64,000 bases of DNA from Pontibacter sp. Tf4 (GCF_014212495.1 NZ_JACKZC010000006.1:302219-366218), one strand, 5' to 3'; shown: positions 53,934 to 63,881, numbered from the stretch's first letter. Notes: generated from the sequence alone by a model not told the origin. Program-made: numbers and translations.

Positions 53934-56394
53934 TATCGAGGCCATCCTGCCGGTCTACAAAGTGGAGCACGACTGCATCCTCTCCCGCCAGGGCGACATG
54001 ACCATCGCCTACCAGGTAATGCTGCCAGAGCTTTTCACCCTCTCGGATTACGAATACGAAGCCCTGCACCAAACCTTTACCAAGGCGTTGCGGCTCCTGT
54101 CACCCGGTACTGTCTTTCACAAGCAGGACTGGTTCCTGGACAGTGCCTACCAGGCCCGCTTTGAACAGGAGCACCATACGTTCCTGTCCAGGTCCAGCGA
54201 ACGCTTTTTCCATGAGCGCCCCTACCTGGCACACCAGTGCTATATCCTGCTTACCCGGAAAGCGGAAAGCAGGCGCCCGGGGAGCTCCCTGCTTTCTTCG
54301 CTCCTGCGCCTGTCCCCGCCCCCTCTGACACCTGTCTCCCCGCAGCGTTTCCTGGACTTCCAGGACCAGGCCGGGCAGTTTGAGCGTGTCCTCCAGGATA
54401 GCGGCTTTCTGCAGCTTCGCCGCCTGAACGATGAAGAACTTGCCGGAACGCACCGGTCAGCCGGCCTGCTCGAGCGTTACTGCGGACTCCTTCCCGCCGA
54501 AGGCCCGCCCCTCCTGCAGGATATCCACTTCGGGGATGAAATCCGCATCGGCAACCAGCATTGCCAGCTCTTCACGCTCGCCGATGCCACACACCTGCCG
54601 GCTTTATGCGGCTCACGGGTAAACTACGACCGCTATTCAACGGACCGGACAAAATTCAGTATCGGGTTCGCCTCCCCGCTCGGCCAGTTACTGCCCTGTA
54701 ACCACGTATATAACCAGTATATTTTCCTCGAAGATGTACCTGAAACACTCCAGCGGCTTGAAAGCAAGCGCCTGCGCCTGCAATCCCTGGCCGCGTATTC
54801 CCGCGAGAATGCCCTTGCCCGGGATGCCATCCACACCTTTCTGAACGAAGCGATCGGCCAGCAACGCCTCCCGGTCAAAGCGCACTTTAACATCCTGGCC
54901 TGGACGGACCGGAAAGGCCGGCAGAAAGAGATCCGAAACCTCGTGTCCACGGCCCTGGCCCAGCTGGATGTGGTGCCGCACCTGGAAACAGCTGGCGCCC
55001 CGCAGGTCTTCTGGGCCGGGTTGCCCGGCAATGAGGCCGACTTCCCCATGAACGATACGTTTGATACCTTCCTCGAGCAGGCCTGCTGCTTCTTCAACCT
55101 GGAAACCAACTACCGCTCTTCCCTCAGCCCGGTAGGCATCCGCCTGGGGGACCGGCTGACGGGTATGCCCGTGCACGTGGATATTTCCGATGAGCCCGTC
55201 AAAAAAGGGATCTGCACCAACCGGAACAAGTTCATCCTCGGCCCCTCCGGCAGCGGCAAATCGTTCTTCACCAACCACCTGCTCCGCACCTACTATGAAC
55301 AGGGCAGCCACATCGTACTCGTGGATGTCGGCCACTCCTACAAGGGCCTCTGCGAACTGGTGCAGGGCTACTACTTCACCTACGATGAAAAACACCCGAT
55401 CCGGTTCAACCCTTTTTACATTGCCGCAGGCGACACGCTGGACACGGAGAAGAAGGAAAGCATCAAAACCCTCCTCCTTGCCCTCTGGAAAAAGGACAGC
55501 GAGCCCTTTACACGGGCAGAGTACGTGGCCCTCTCCAACGCCCTGGAAATGTACTACCACCTGCTGCGGGCCAGGCCGGAAATTTTCCCCTGCTTTGACA
55601 CATTTTATGAATTCGTGCGGGACACCTTTACCCGGAAACTCCAGGCAGAAGGGGTAAAAGAGAAGGACGTGGATATCGCCAATTTCCTTTTTGTGCTGCG
55701 CCCCTATTACCGGGACGGGGAGTTCGCCTACCTGCTCAATGCCCGTGAAAACCTGGACCTGCTGCAGGAACGCTTTATCGTTTTTGAGCTTGACACCATC
55801 AAGGACCACCCTATCCTGTTTCCTGTCGTCACCATCATCATCATGGAGGTTTTCATTTCGAAGATGCGCAAACTCAAAGGAATCAGGAAGGTCATCCTCA
55901 TCGAAGAAGCCTGGAAAGCCATCGCCAGGGAGGGGATGGCAGAATATATTAAATACCTGTTCAAGACCGTGCGCAAATTCTACGGGGAAGCCATCGTCGT
56001 CACGCAGGAAGTCGAGGACATCATCTCGTCCCCGGTGGTCAAGGAAGCCATTGTCAATAACTCCGACTGCAAGATCCTGCTCGACCAGGGCAAGTACCTC
56101 CACAAGTTCGACAGTATCCAGCAGCTGCTGGGCCTCACAGAAAAGGAAAAGACCCTGGTCCTGTCCCTTAACAAGGCAAATGACCCCGCCCGTCGCTACA
56201 AGGAAGTTTTTATCAGCCTGGGCGGCACCCATTCCCGGGTGTACCGCACGGAAGTGTCGCTGGAAGAATACCTGGCCTACACCACCGAGGAAACCGAAAA
56301 ACTGAAAGTAGAAACATACGCCGCCCGGTATGGGGGCGATGTACGCAAAGGCATTGCCGCCCTGGCGCAGGCCATGCGGGAAGGAACTGTATGA
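53917..56394 (+). CDS. TraG-type conjugation ATPase (VirB4-like)
   Basis: A 825-residue VirB4-type ATPase. The N-terminal region (DUF3875) precedes Walker A FILGPSGSGKSFFTNHLL near residue 440, Walker B VILIEEAWKAIA near 660, and VVTQEVEDIIS. It powers the mating channel and is the largest tra protein. It overlaps traF by 17 bp and is followed by the TraI-like genes. Confidence 0.95.
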   Translation: MTKTTDIEAILPVYKVEHDCILSRQGDMTIAYQVMLPELFTLSDYEYEALHQTFTKALRLLSPGTVFHKQDWFLDSAYQARFEQEHHTFLSRSSERFFHERPYLAHQCYILLTRKAESRRPGSSLLSSLLRLSPPPLTPVSPQRFLDFQDQAGQFERVLQDSGFLQLRRLNDEELAGTHRSAGLLERYCGLLPAEGPPLLQDIHFGDEIRIGNQHCQLFTLADATHLPALCGSRVNYDRYSTDRTKFSIGFASPLGQLLPCNHVYNQYIFLEDVPETLQRLESKRLRLQSLAAYSRENALARDAIHTFLNEAIGQQRLPVKAHFNILAWTDRKGRQKEIRNLVSTALAQLDVVPHLETAGAPQVFWAGLPGNEADFPMNDTFDTFLEQACCFFNLETNYRSSLSPVGIRLGDRLTGMPVHVDISDEPVKKGICTNRNKFILGPSGSGKSFFTNHLLRTYYEQGSHIVLVDVGHSYKGLCELVQGYYFTYDEKHPIRFNPFYIAAGDTLDTEKKESIKTLLLALWKKDSEPFTRAEYVALSNALEMYYHLLRARPEIFPCFDTFYEFVRDTFTRKLQAEGVKEKDVDIANFLFVLRPYYRDGEFAYLLNARENLDLLQERFIVFELDTIKDHPILFPVVTIIIMEVFISKMRKLKGIRKVILIEEAWKAIAREGMAEYIKYLFKTVRKFYGEAIVVTQEVEDIISSPVVKEAIVNNSDCKILLDQGKYLHKFDSIQQLLGLTEKEKTLVLSLNKANDPARRYKEVFISLGGTHSRVYRTEVSLEEYLAYTTEETEKLKVETYAARYGGDVRKGIAALAQAMREGTV

Positions 56395-56422
56395 TGTGAC
56401 CAGTCACTGTAAAACCCAACGA

Positions 56423-57112
56423 ATGAAAACACTATACAAAATACTGCCTGTTCTCCTGCTCCTCTATCTCGGGACAGGCCTGCCCGCGCAGGCGCAGGAC
56501 CCGATCCTGGCTGTCATCAAGGCGGGCATCACCAAGGCCATCGTCGCCATGGATCTGAAGATACAACGCCTGCAGAACAAAACCATCTGGTTGCAACAGG
56601 CCCAGAAAGTGCTGGAGAACAAGCTGACGGACCTGCGCCTGACAGAAATTGCCGACTGGACGGAGCGACAGCGCCAGCTTTATGCCACCTACTACGAAGA
56701 ACTCTGGCAAGTGAAAGCGGCGATCACCTACTACCAGCGGGCACGCGAACTTGCCCAAAAGCAGGAAGCCCTGGTCAACGCGTACCGGCGCACTTACCGC
56801 CTGCTCCGGGAGCACGGAAACTTTGCCCCGGCCGAAATGGACTACATCCGGCAGGTGTACGGCGGGCTGCTGGAGGCGAGCCTCAAAGACCTCGACGGGC
56901 TCCTGCTGATCCTCAACGCCTTCTCCACCCAGATGAGCGACGGCGACCGGCTGGCCTTGATCCACGAACTGGGCGGGCGCATGGACCGCCACTATACCGC
57001 CTTGCGGAAGTTTAACGACAGCAACATCCGCCTGGCCCTCCGGCGCGCCGGTGAGCGAAACGACCTGGAGGGAATACGACAGTTATATGACCATCTAACA
57101 GAAAATCAATGA
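56423..57112 (+). CDS. TraI-like periplasmic conjugation protein, copy 1
   Basis: A 229-residue exported protein with a signal peptide ending at AQAQ and a long helical body. The region GNFAPAEMDYIRQVYGGLL, then SLKDLDGLLLIL and MSDGDRLALIHELG is shared with the next two genes. In Bacteroidota elements such proteins sit at the traI position and may act as VirB5-like channel parts. It overlaps the next gene by 4 bp. Confidence 0.72.
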   Translation: MKTLYKILPVLLLLYLGTGLPAQAQDPILAVIKAGITKAIVAMDLKIQRLQNKTIWLQQAQKVLENKLTDLRLTEIADWTERQRQLYATYYEELWQVKAAITYYQRARELAQKQEALVNAYRRTYRLLREHGNFAPAEMDYIRQVYGGLLEASLKDLDGLLLILNAFSTQMSDGDRLALIHELGGRMDRHYTALRKFNDSNIRLALRRAGERNDLEGIRQLYDHLTENQ

Positions 57113-57753
57113 AGACCCGCTATCTCCTGTTGCCCCTCTTCCTGTTGCTGACGCTACCGGTAAACGGGCAGACCTTTGACGAGTGGTTCCGGCAAAAGCG
57201 GACAAAAGAAAAATACCTGGTGCAGCAGATCGCAGCCTTACAGGCTTACTCCGGTACCCTTCGCCAGGGCATTGCCCTGGCCCATGAAGGGATCAGTACC
57301 GTGCGCAACATCAAAAACGGCGACCTCGGCCTGCACCAGGTTTTCTTTCGCTCTCTCCGGGAAGTCAACCCCCGATTAAAGCGTGCTCCCCTGGTCCGGG
57401 ACATCCTGGACCGGCAGGCAGCAATCATCCGGGCCTTCGGGACGCACGGCCTGTTGCCGGCGCAGCAGGAATTCCTGACCACAGCCGAGCGGGCTTACCT
57501 GCAACAGGTGAAAGCCAACGTCCTGCAGCGGTGCAGGATGGACCTGGACGAGCTTTGGCTGCTCCTAACTGACGACAGGCTGGAAATGACCGATGGCAGC
57601 CGCCTCCGACAGCTACAGGCACTGCTCGCTCGCAGTGCCACCACCTACGCCTTTACCAATTCCTTCCTGGAGCAGGTCCGGCGGCTGGCCCGGGACCGGG
57701 CCATGGAAACACACCATCTCCAGAAAATGCGCAACCTATATCCTACCCGATGA
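57109..57753 (+). CDS. TraI-like periplasmic conjugation protein, copy 2
   Basis: A 214-residue exported protein with a signal peptide (MKTRYLLLPLFLLLTLPVNG). The body shares GIALAHEGISTVRNIKNGDL, VNPRL and LDELWLLLTDDRLEMTDGSR with the following gene. It is one of three related consecutive proteins. Starts and stops overlap its neighbours closely, so they form one unit with traG. Confidence 0.7.
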   Translation: MKTRYLLLPLFLLLTLPVNGQTFDEWFRQKRTKEKYLVQQIAALQAYSGTLRQGIALAHEGISTVRNIKNGDLGLHQVFFRSLREVNPRLKRAPLVRDILDRQAAIIRAFGTHGLLPAQQEFLTTAERAYLQQVKANVLQRCRMDLDELWLLLTDDRLEMTDGSRLRQLQALLARSATTYAFTNSFLEQVRRLARDRAMETHHLQKMRNLYPTR

Positions 57754-57757
57754 CCAT

Positions 57758-58420
57758 ATGAAAAAGAAAACCATCACACGCTCCCTACTCCTTGCCTGGC
57801 TGCTGGTGCTGCCTGTCTTCGCGTACACCCCGGCCAACGCCCAGGCGCCCGAAATCAGGCAACTGCTGCTCAACGTCGAAAAGCTACGGCAGCTTCGCGC
57901 CATCCTCTCGGATATGCAGCAGGGATATGAAATCCTGCAACGGGGATACGGTGCCATCCGGGATATCTCCCAGGGCAGCTTCAACCTGCACGAGACATTC
58001 CTCGACGGTTTATGGGCTGTCAATCCTGCCCTGCGGCAGTACAGCCAGGTAGCCGACATCATCGCCCTGCAACAGGCCCTACTACAGGAGCACCGGGAGG
58101 CCTTCCGCCGATTCCGCCAGTCCGGGCATTTTACCCCGGAAGAAGTGGAATATATCGGGCAGGTCTACGCGCACCTGGCAAACCGGAGCCTGCAGCACCT
58201 CGATGAACTTACCCTCGTGCTAACCAGCGGCGCCCTGCGCATGAGCGATGACGAACGCCTGGAACTGATCCACCGCATTTACCGGGACACGCGGGACAAC
58301 CTGGACTTCCTCCGGCACTTTAACCGGGAAGCCACCCTCCTGGCCCTCCGAAGGGAACGGGAGCGCATCAGCATCCGTGGCATCCGTCCGCACTACCCTC
58401 CCCTCGAGCATTTGAAATAG
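57758..58420 (+). CDS. TraI-like periplasmic conjugation protein, copy 3
   Basis: A 220-residue exported protein with a signal peptide ending at ANAQA. It has QRGYGAIRDISQGSFNLHET, VNPAL, GHFTPEEVEYIGQVYAHL and LTSGALRMSDDERLELIHRI, aligning with copies 1 and 2. The ATG at 57758 follows the previous stop by 4 bp. The role is probably channel assembly at the periplasmic face. Confidence 0.72.
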   Translation: MKKKTITRSLLLAWLLVLPVFAYTPANAQAPEIRQLLLNVEKLRQLRAILSDMQQGYEILQRGYGAIRDISQGSFNLHETFLDGLWAVNPALRQYSQVADIIALQQALLQEHREAFRRFRQSGHFTPEEVEYIGQVYAHLANRSLQHLDELTLVLTSGALRMSDDERLELIHRIYRDTRDNLDFLRHFNREATLLALRRERERISIRGIRPHYPPLEHLK

Positions 58421-58441
58421 TGAATCCTAAAGCGAAAACCC

Positions 58442-59626
58442 ATGAAAAAAGCACTTATTCCCTTCCTGGCTACCGCAGCAATCCTCCTGTTGCCCCGCCT
58501 GGCACAGGCACAGGGCGGGACCACCCAAACGGAAAACCTGCACACAATCCTCCAGCAGCTTTACGACCAGATGCTGCCCCTCTGCACCCAGCTCATCGGC
58601 GTCGGCCGGGCACTGGGTGGCTTCGCCGCCCTGACCTACATTGCTTCCCGTGTCTGGCAGCACATTGCCCAAGCTGAGCCCGTCGATTTCTATCCGTTGC
58701 TCCGCCCCTTTGCGCTGGGCATGGCCATCCTGCTCTACCCGGCGGTACTGGCCCTGCTCAATGGGGTACTACAGCCTACCGTCACCGCCACCACAGCCAT
58801 GGCAGGGAACACGAACCAGGCAGTTGCGGTCCTGTTACAGCAAAAAGAAGCCGCTATCCAACAGTCCGATAACTGGCAGATGTACGTAGGCCCGGACGGA
58901 AACGGCGACAGGGAAAAGTGGTATGAATATACGCATCCCGGAGCAGTGGCAGGAGAGGGGGAAGGCCTGCTGGAGTCCATCGGCAATGATGTCAAATTTG
59001 CCGTGGCCAGGGCTTCCTATAATTTCCGGCTCTCCATTAAGCAGTGGATGGCGGAAGTGCTGGAGCTCCTCTTCCTGGCAGCCAGCCTCTGTATTGATAC
59101 CGTCCGTACTTTTTACCTGGTCATTCTCTCGGTCCTGGGGCCGCTTGTCCTTGCCTTTTCCATCCTGGACGGGTTCCGGCATACCCTCACCGTCTGGCTC
59201 GCCCGCTACATCAATGTGTTCCTCTGGCTCCCCATCGCCAACATTTTCGGGAGCATCATCGGGAAAGTGCAGGAAGGCATGCTCCGCCTCGATATCAGCC
59301 AGGTGGAAAGCCATGGGAATACCTTTTTCAGTTCCACCGACACGGCGTACCTGATCTTCCTGCTGATGGGGATCGTGGGCTACTTTACCGTGCCCAGCGT
59401 GGCCGGCTACATCGTTCATGCCGGCGGGGGGAACGCGCTTCTTTACAAAATAACGAACCTGTTCAGTGCAGCCACCCACACCTCGCTGACCGCCCTGCGG
59501 GCAGGAAGCACCATCCCGGTAACGGTGGCGGGCACCCTGCTCCGCCGCTCTCCCGGTGAAGGGGAACATCCGCCAACCTCAACCGGCAGCACCTTTCAGC
59601 ACGACCGGCTCTCCGGCAATTCCTGA
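58442..59626 (+). CDS. TraJ-type inner-membrane conjugation protein
   Basis: A 394-residue polytopic membrane protein. A signal-like N-terminus ends near RLAQAQGG, followed by helices such as GGFAALTYIASRVWQHI, and ILLYPAVLALLNGVL, then LELLFLAASLCIDTVRTFYL and VLGPLVLAFSILDGF. These match CTnDOT TraJ, a VirB6-like channel component. The last 40 residues are hydrophilic. Confidence 0.9.
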   Translation: MKKALIPFLATAAILLLPRLAQAQGGTTQTENLHTILQQLYDQMLPLCTQLIGVGRALGGFAALTYIASRVWQHIAQAEPVDFYPLLRPFALGMAILLYPAVLALLNGVLQPTVTATTAMAGNTNQAVAVLLQQKEAAIQQSDNWQMYVGPDGNGDREKWYEYTHPGAVAGEGEGLLESIGNDVKFAVARASYNFRLSIKQWMAEVLELLFLAASLCIDTVRTFYLVILSVLGPLVLAFSILDGFRHTLTVWLARYINVFLWLPIANIFGSIIGKVQEGMLRLDISQVESHGNTFFSSTDTAYLIFLLMGIVGYFTVPSVAGYIVHAGGGNALLYKITNLFSAATHTSLTALRAGSTIPVTVAGTLLRRSPGEGEHPPTSTGSTFQHDRLSGNS

Positions 59627-59644
59627 CCCTAAACGCTTCAGCCC

Positions 59645-60262
59645 ATGTTCAAGCAATTACGCAACATCGACTCTGCCTTCCGGCACATCCGTACCTTCAG
59701 CCTGCTTTTCCTGCTGGCCTGTACGCTCGTATGTGGCCTGGTGCTCTACTTCAGCCACCGCCAGGTACAGGACGCACAGGAGCGTGTTTACGTGCTGGCT
59801 GCCGGCAAAGCCCTGGAAGCCTTCGCCTCCAGCCGAAGTGCCAACCTGGCTGTAGAAGCCAGGGATCATATACGGTCTTTTCACTATTACTTTTTTACCC
59901 TGGCCCCGGATAAAAGCGTCATTGAAGCACACCTGTCCAAAGCCATGCACCTGGCGGATGCATCTGCCAGGCGGGTATATGATAATCTCCGGGAAAGTGG
60001 CTACTACTCCGACCTGGTCGCAGGTACTATCAGCCAGGAAATTTTTATCGACAGCATCCAGGTCAACCTGGACCAGGTCCCTTTTTACTTCCGCTGCTAT
60101 GCCCGCCAGAAACTGACCCGCTCCACTTCCGTGCTGACCCGAAGCCTCCTGACGGAAGGCACTCTCCGGCCGGTGCCCCGCTCTGACCATAACCCCCATG
60201 GGTTCCTCATAGAGCGCTGGTCGACCATCGAGAACAGAGATCTAAACACAACAAGCCGCTAA
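59645..60262 (+). CDS. TraK conjugative transposon protein
   Basis: A 205-residue protein with one N-terminal membrane helix (FSLLFLLACTLVCGLVLYF) and a conserved soluble part (SFHYYFFTLAPDKSVIEAHL, then IFIDSIQVNLDQVPFYFRCY). This fits TraK, a VirB8-like protein. It follows traJ by 18 bp. Confidence 0.93.
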   Translation: MFKQLRNIDSAFRHIRTFSLLFLLACTLVCGLVLYFSHRQVQDAQERVYVLAAGKALEAFASSRSANLAVEARDHIRSFHYYFFTLAPDKSVIEAHLSKAMHLADASARRVYDNLRESGYYSDLVAGTISQEIFIDSIQVNLDQVPFYFRCYARQKLTRSTSVLTRSLLTEGTLRPVPRSDHNPHGFLIERWSTIENRDLNTTSR

Positions 60263-60266
60263 ACCT

Positions 60267-60626
60267 ATGGATCCCACCCGCAAACCGTCTTCAGAGCAGG
60301 AAGCTGCCCCCCGCCATAAAACGCTTCAGACTGCCTTTACCCGGTGGATAAGCCACCGTTTCCACAACCTATCAGTTCCTGCCCGGAAGCGATGCCTGCT
60401 GGCATTCTGCCTGCTGTTCGGGAGCGCCTGCAGCTGGATCCTCGCCGATGCCTTCAGGGTTCACAGACCAGGTGCCGGCCCCCTGCAACACCTCCCCCGG
60501 AGTATCCGGGAACCGCCTTTAAAGTACCGGGTGGACACGAACACCTTACAGGCACCGCCATGGGGAAATACCAGGATAATACCTGACACGACCCGGCAAC
60601 ATAACCCGATTAATCCATCTTATTAA
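60267..60626 (+). CDS. Small membrane protein at traL position
   Basis: A 119-residue protein with one hydrophobic segment (RCLLAFCLLFGSACSWILA) and a proline-rich hydrophilic C-terminus. Its position between traK and traM matches TraL, but the sequence itself is too short and variable to confirm. It starts 4 bp after traK. Confidence 0.65.
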   Translation: MDPTRKPSSEQEAAPRHKTLQTAFTRWISHRFHNLSVPARKRCLLAFCLLFGSACSWILADAFRVHRPGAGPLQHLPRSIREPPLKYRVDTNTLQAPPWGNTRIIPDTTRQHNPINPSY

Positions 60627-60637
60627 TCCCTGTAACC

Positions 60638-61936
60638 ATGATACAACATTCCTCCAACATCCGTCAACGACGCAGGCTCCTTTTGGCACTGCCCCTTCTC
60701 ATCCTCCCGTTCCTGGCCATGGCTTTCTGGGCGCTGGGCGGGGGGAAAGGCCAACCATCTCCTGCTCCACGCGGTCTCCGCCTGGAACTGCCGGCTCCGC
60801 ACCTGGAGAATCAAAAGGTAACTGCCAGAAAGGAACTTCATCGAAAGTCTGCCCCATCGTTACCGCCTGAAGGGGCTAGCAGCATACGCGGACTGCTGAA
60901 TGATCCGCAGCTGACCCCAACCCTTCATGAGGTAGTACCGGGGGGCCTTTCAACTCCCGGAAGCGATACCCCAGGACAAAACAGCTTACCTGTGCCCGAA
61001 TCCCGGGAAGCCAGCATCCGGCAGCGGCTGACACAGTTAGCACAGTTGGTGGAACCCCGGCCGGCACGTGCCGGGGTAGCGGCTCCCCCCGTCATGCATA
61101 CCCGCCGGCAGCCTGCGGCCGACATTGACCGGCTGGAGGGGTTGCTGCAACATGCCACAACACAGGGCAGCGCTCCCGACCCTGAAATGCAGCAGCTCCA
61201 GGGTATGCTGGACCAGATACTTGATATCCAGCACCCGGAGCGGGTAACCCGGAGGCTGCAGCAACAGTCATCGGAAAACGAGCGCCAGGTGTTCCCGCTC
61301 CACCGCCGGCAGGAACTGCCTGCGGTAACCCTTCTGCAGGATGGAGCCCATGGGAACGGTTCCCTGATTTCCGGCGGCTCCACCCTGTCCGGCACTTCCC
61401 CATACGAAGGGGAGCCGTCCCAGGCATTTCACGGACTTAACACTCACGCTTTTTCTCCTCCCCTTCCTGCTAACACCCTGGCTGCAGACATCCGGGAATC
61501 CCAACGGCTTTCGACGGGCGCAACCGTACGGATCACGCTGCGCCAGGATGCTTACCTGGCGGGCAGGCTCCTGCCACGGGGCACCGCTGTGTTTGGCACA
61601 TGCCGTATCCGGGACGAACGGCTTTATATCACTGTGCATACAATACGGGATGGGGAGACTGTCCTGCCTGTAGCCTTATCAGCCTACGACCTGGACGGGA
61701 TGGAAGGATTATTCGTCCCGGGCCTGCTTCGCCAGCAGGCCACCACACACGGAACAGATCGCCTTATATCACAGAACATGCCCCCGTCCCCACTTGCCCC
61801 TACCTTTGGCGGGCAGGCTGTGGCGGCAGGTATGGAAACGGCTAAACGCCTGCTCAGCGGCAGGATAAAACGGCAACACGTCACATTACCGGCAGGGCAT
61901 CGGCTGCTCCTGCTGGACCGGAACGCTATCCATTAA
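60638..61936 (+). CDS. TraM conjugative transposon protein
   Basis: A 432-residue VirB10-like protein. One N-terminal membrane helix (LLLALPLLILPFLAMAFWAL) precedes a long variable proline-rich spacer and the conserved C-terminal domain (STGATVRITLRQDAYLAGRL, then LPRGTAVFGTCRI and LPVALSAYDLDGMEGLFVPG). It spans the envelope and contacts TraN. Confidence 0.9.
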   Translation: MIQHSSNIRQRRRLLLALPLLILPFLAMAFWALGGGKGQPSPAPRGLRLELPAPHLENQKVTARKELHRKSAPSLPPEGASSIRGLLNDPQLTPTLHEVVPGGLSTPGSDTPGQNSLPVPESREASIRQRLTQLAQLVEPRPARAGVAAPPVMHTRRQPAADIDRLEGLLQHATTQGSAPDPEMQQLQGMLDQILDIQHPERVTRRLQQQSSENERQVFPLHRRQELPAVTLLQDGAHGNGSLISGGSTLSGTSPYEGEPSQAFHGLNTHAFSPPLPANTLAADIRESQRLSTGATVRITLRQDAYLAGRLLPRGTAVFGTCRIRDERLYITVHTIRDGETVLPVALSAYDLDGMEGLFVPGLLRQQATTHGTDRLISQNMPPSPLAPTFGGQAVAAGMETAKRLLSGRIKRQHVTLPAGHRLLLLDRNAIH

Positions 61937-61963
61937 TTTTCCTCACTCCAAACCTATCTGATC

Positions 61964-62797
61964 ATGAAAAAGTATCTAATGCTATCCCTCTTCTCCCTGT
62001 TTGCCCTGAACCTCGTAGCCGTTGCCCAACAGCAGCAACCGGAGCCTCTGCAGCTTTCTGAAAACAAGACTACCAGCCTTGTATTTCCTTTCGCTATCAA
62101 AAGTGTGGATCGCGGGAGTGCCGATGTCCTGGTCCAGGTCCCCCGGGAAACACAGAATGTACTGCAGCTAAAAGCTGCCCGGCGTAATTTCCCGGTAACC
62201 AATCTCACCGTCATCACGTCGGGAGGTCACCTCTACAGCTTTCCGGTCGTATATGCCCCGCACCCGGCCCGTACCGTTCTTCACCTTCCAGACGCCCCGC
62301 CAGATCTCCTTCCTGTTCAGCTCACCGGCATGCCCCTCAGCGAGGCCAGTCTCCAGGTCATTAGCCGCCACCTCGAAGGCGACCAAAGGAGGCATTACGG
62401 TATCCGGGATAAAAACAGTGGCCTGAAGGCAACGCTGGAAGGCATATACACCTACCAGGACCTGCTCTTCTGCCGCATCGTGCTTACCAATAAGTCCGCC
62501 CTCCCCTATTCCCCGGGCCTGGTACAAGGTCACATCCGGGATCGCAGGCACCTGAAGCGGATAGCTTACCAGCAACAGGAAATCCGCCCGGTCCATGTCC
62601 ATGGGCCTGACGCAGAAAGCCTGCCGGAAGGTGCCAGCCATGTCCTTATGGTTACCATGCCGAAAACCAGCTTATCGTCCCGCAAACTCCTTGTGCTGTC
62701 CCTGTCCGAACAGCAGGGGGACCGCCACCTGGAACTGCAGGTGCGTGGGCGGCACATCCGCCAGGCTGTTCCCCTGCAGCTCGACCGGCTTTTCTAA
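61964..62797 (+). CDS. TraN (DUF4138) conjugation protein
   Basis: A 277-residue exported protein. The signal peptide ends near VAVAQQ. DUF4138 features are SENKTTSLVFPFAIKSVDRG followed by VLVQVPRETQNVLQLKAA. It is the VirB9-like periplasmic partner of TraM. It follows traM by 27 bp. Confidence 0.93.
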   Translation: MKKYLMLSLFSLFALNLVAVAQQQQPEPLQLSENKTTSLVFPFAIKSVDRGSADVLVQVPRETQNVLQLKAARRNFPVTNLTVITSGGHLYSFPVVYAPHPARTVLHLPDAPPDLLPVQLTGMPLSEASLQVISRHLEGDQRRHYGIRDKNSGLKATLEGIYTYQDLLFCRIVLTNKSALPYSPGLVQGHIRDRRHLKRIAYQQQEIRPVHVHGPDAESLPEGASHVLMVTMPKTSLSSRKLLVLSLSEQQGDRHLELQVRGRHIRQAVPLQLDRLF

Positions 62798-62822
62798 TAT
62801 CTATCACCTAAACAACTGTCCT

Positions 62823-63602
62823 ATGAATACGCAAAACTTAGATTATCTCAAAGAAGGGCTCAGGTACCTGGGCTTTGGGAACAGCCTCTACGAAGAACTG
62901 GAGAAAAACATCACTGCCCAGGCACGGGAGTTTGAGCTGAAGGCCCACATCCCCTACTACAAAAGCGCGGTGGATTATACCCTCCACTTCCGGAAATCAG
63001 ATCAGTCGGAGATGTACTTCTTTAATAAGTATGAAGCGCTTTACAGGAACATGGATCCCGCCCAGGACAAACGACAGACATTTTACATTCATAAGAACAA
63101 CGGGATTACGGCCAGGGAAGCCTATAATTTGCTGAACGGGCGTGCCGTATTTAAGGAACTGGTCAATGCGGAAGGGCAGCCCTACAAAGCCTGGGTGCAG
63201 CTGGATATGCGTGCAAAGGACCAGTCAGGAAACTACAAGGTCAGACAGTTCCATGAAAACTATGGCTACGACCTGGAAAAAACGCTGAAACAGTTCTACA
63301 TCATGGAAATACTGGACCCGGAACAGAAAGCACAACTCCTGCGCTCCCTCCAGAAAGGCAACCGGCAGCAGGTTACTGCCCTGGAAGGAGGCAACGAAGT
63401 GAAGCGACTGATAGAAGCCAACCCCCGGTTCAAAACCATCAACGTGTACAACGAACAGCACCACCAGGTGATGCGTGAAACCATTACCCGCTACGGGGTG
63501 AAGCTGGAAAACAATCTAAAGCAGCAGGAACCCAGACAAGAGCCTACACTGGAAAAACAACTCGCTAAAAGGCAATCCCGTCCAAAGGGGCTGAGCCTGT
63601 AA
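62823..63602 (+). CDS. Hypothetical protein of conjugative elements
   Basis: A 259-residue soluble protein (opening NTQNLDYLKEGLRYLGFGNS, with the repeated YNLLNGRAVFKELVNAEGQP region and a charged C-terminal tail). Similar proteins, sometimes described near DUF3945, occur after tra genes in Bacteroidota elements. The function is unknown; it may handle DNA or topoisomerase-like partners. The ATG at 62823 follows traN by 25 bp. Confidence 0.72.
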   Translation: MNTQNLDYLKEGLRYLGFGNSLYEELEKNITAQAREFELKAHIPYYKSAVDYTLHFRKSDQSEMYFFNKYEALYRNMDPAQDKRQTFYIHKNNGITAREAYNLLNGRAVFKELVNAEGQPYKAWVQLDMRAKDQSGNYKVRQFHENYGYDLEKTLKQFYIMEILDPEQKAQLLRSLQKGNRQQVTALEGGNEVKRLIEANPRFKTINVYNEQHHQVMRETITRYGVKLENNLKQQEPRQEPTLEKQLAKRQSRPKGLSL

Positions 63603-63827
63603 GCTATACTCAGCAGGATACAACATTCCCTTCCCTTGGTATCCTGTTTTCCCGGATGACCGATACATCGTCCCTGTACCCATGGTGCAGGGACGTATTG
63701 TTTCCGGATCTCTCCCCCCGCCAGCCAGTATCCTCCAGGAGAGTTGTCAACTCCCTTCCTTATCAATTCTCTCCGGCTCAAAGGTAGCCTGTTGCCGCGA
63801 CATGGGTCTGCTTACGCCAAGGTAGTA

Positions 63828-63873
63828 TGGACAAATAGGGTATCCGCCAGGCGGACCCTCCGCTATTTGTCCA
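63828..63873. repeat. Inverted repeat, 11-bp arms
   Basis: TGGACAAATAG and CTATTTGTCCA are exact complements around 24 bases that include TCCGCC/GGCGGA pairing. The composite structure resembles an attachment, transfer or attenuator element. Confidence 0.55.
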
Positions 63874-63881
63874 GCTCCACC

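Noticed and set aside
54688..56232. 514-residue minus-strand frame opposite traG
   Set aside because: Shadow of the TraG ATPase gene in GC-rich codon use; TraG carries Walker motifs in the expected places.
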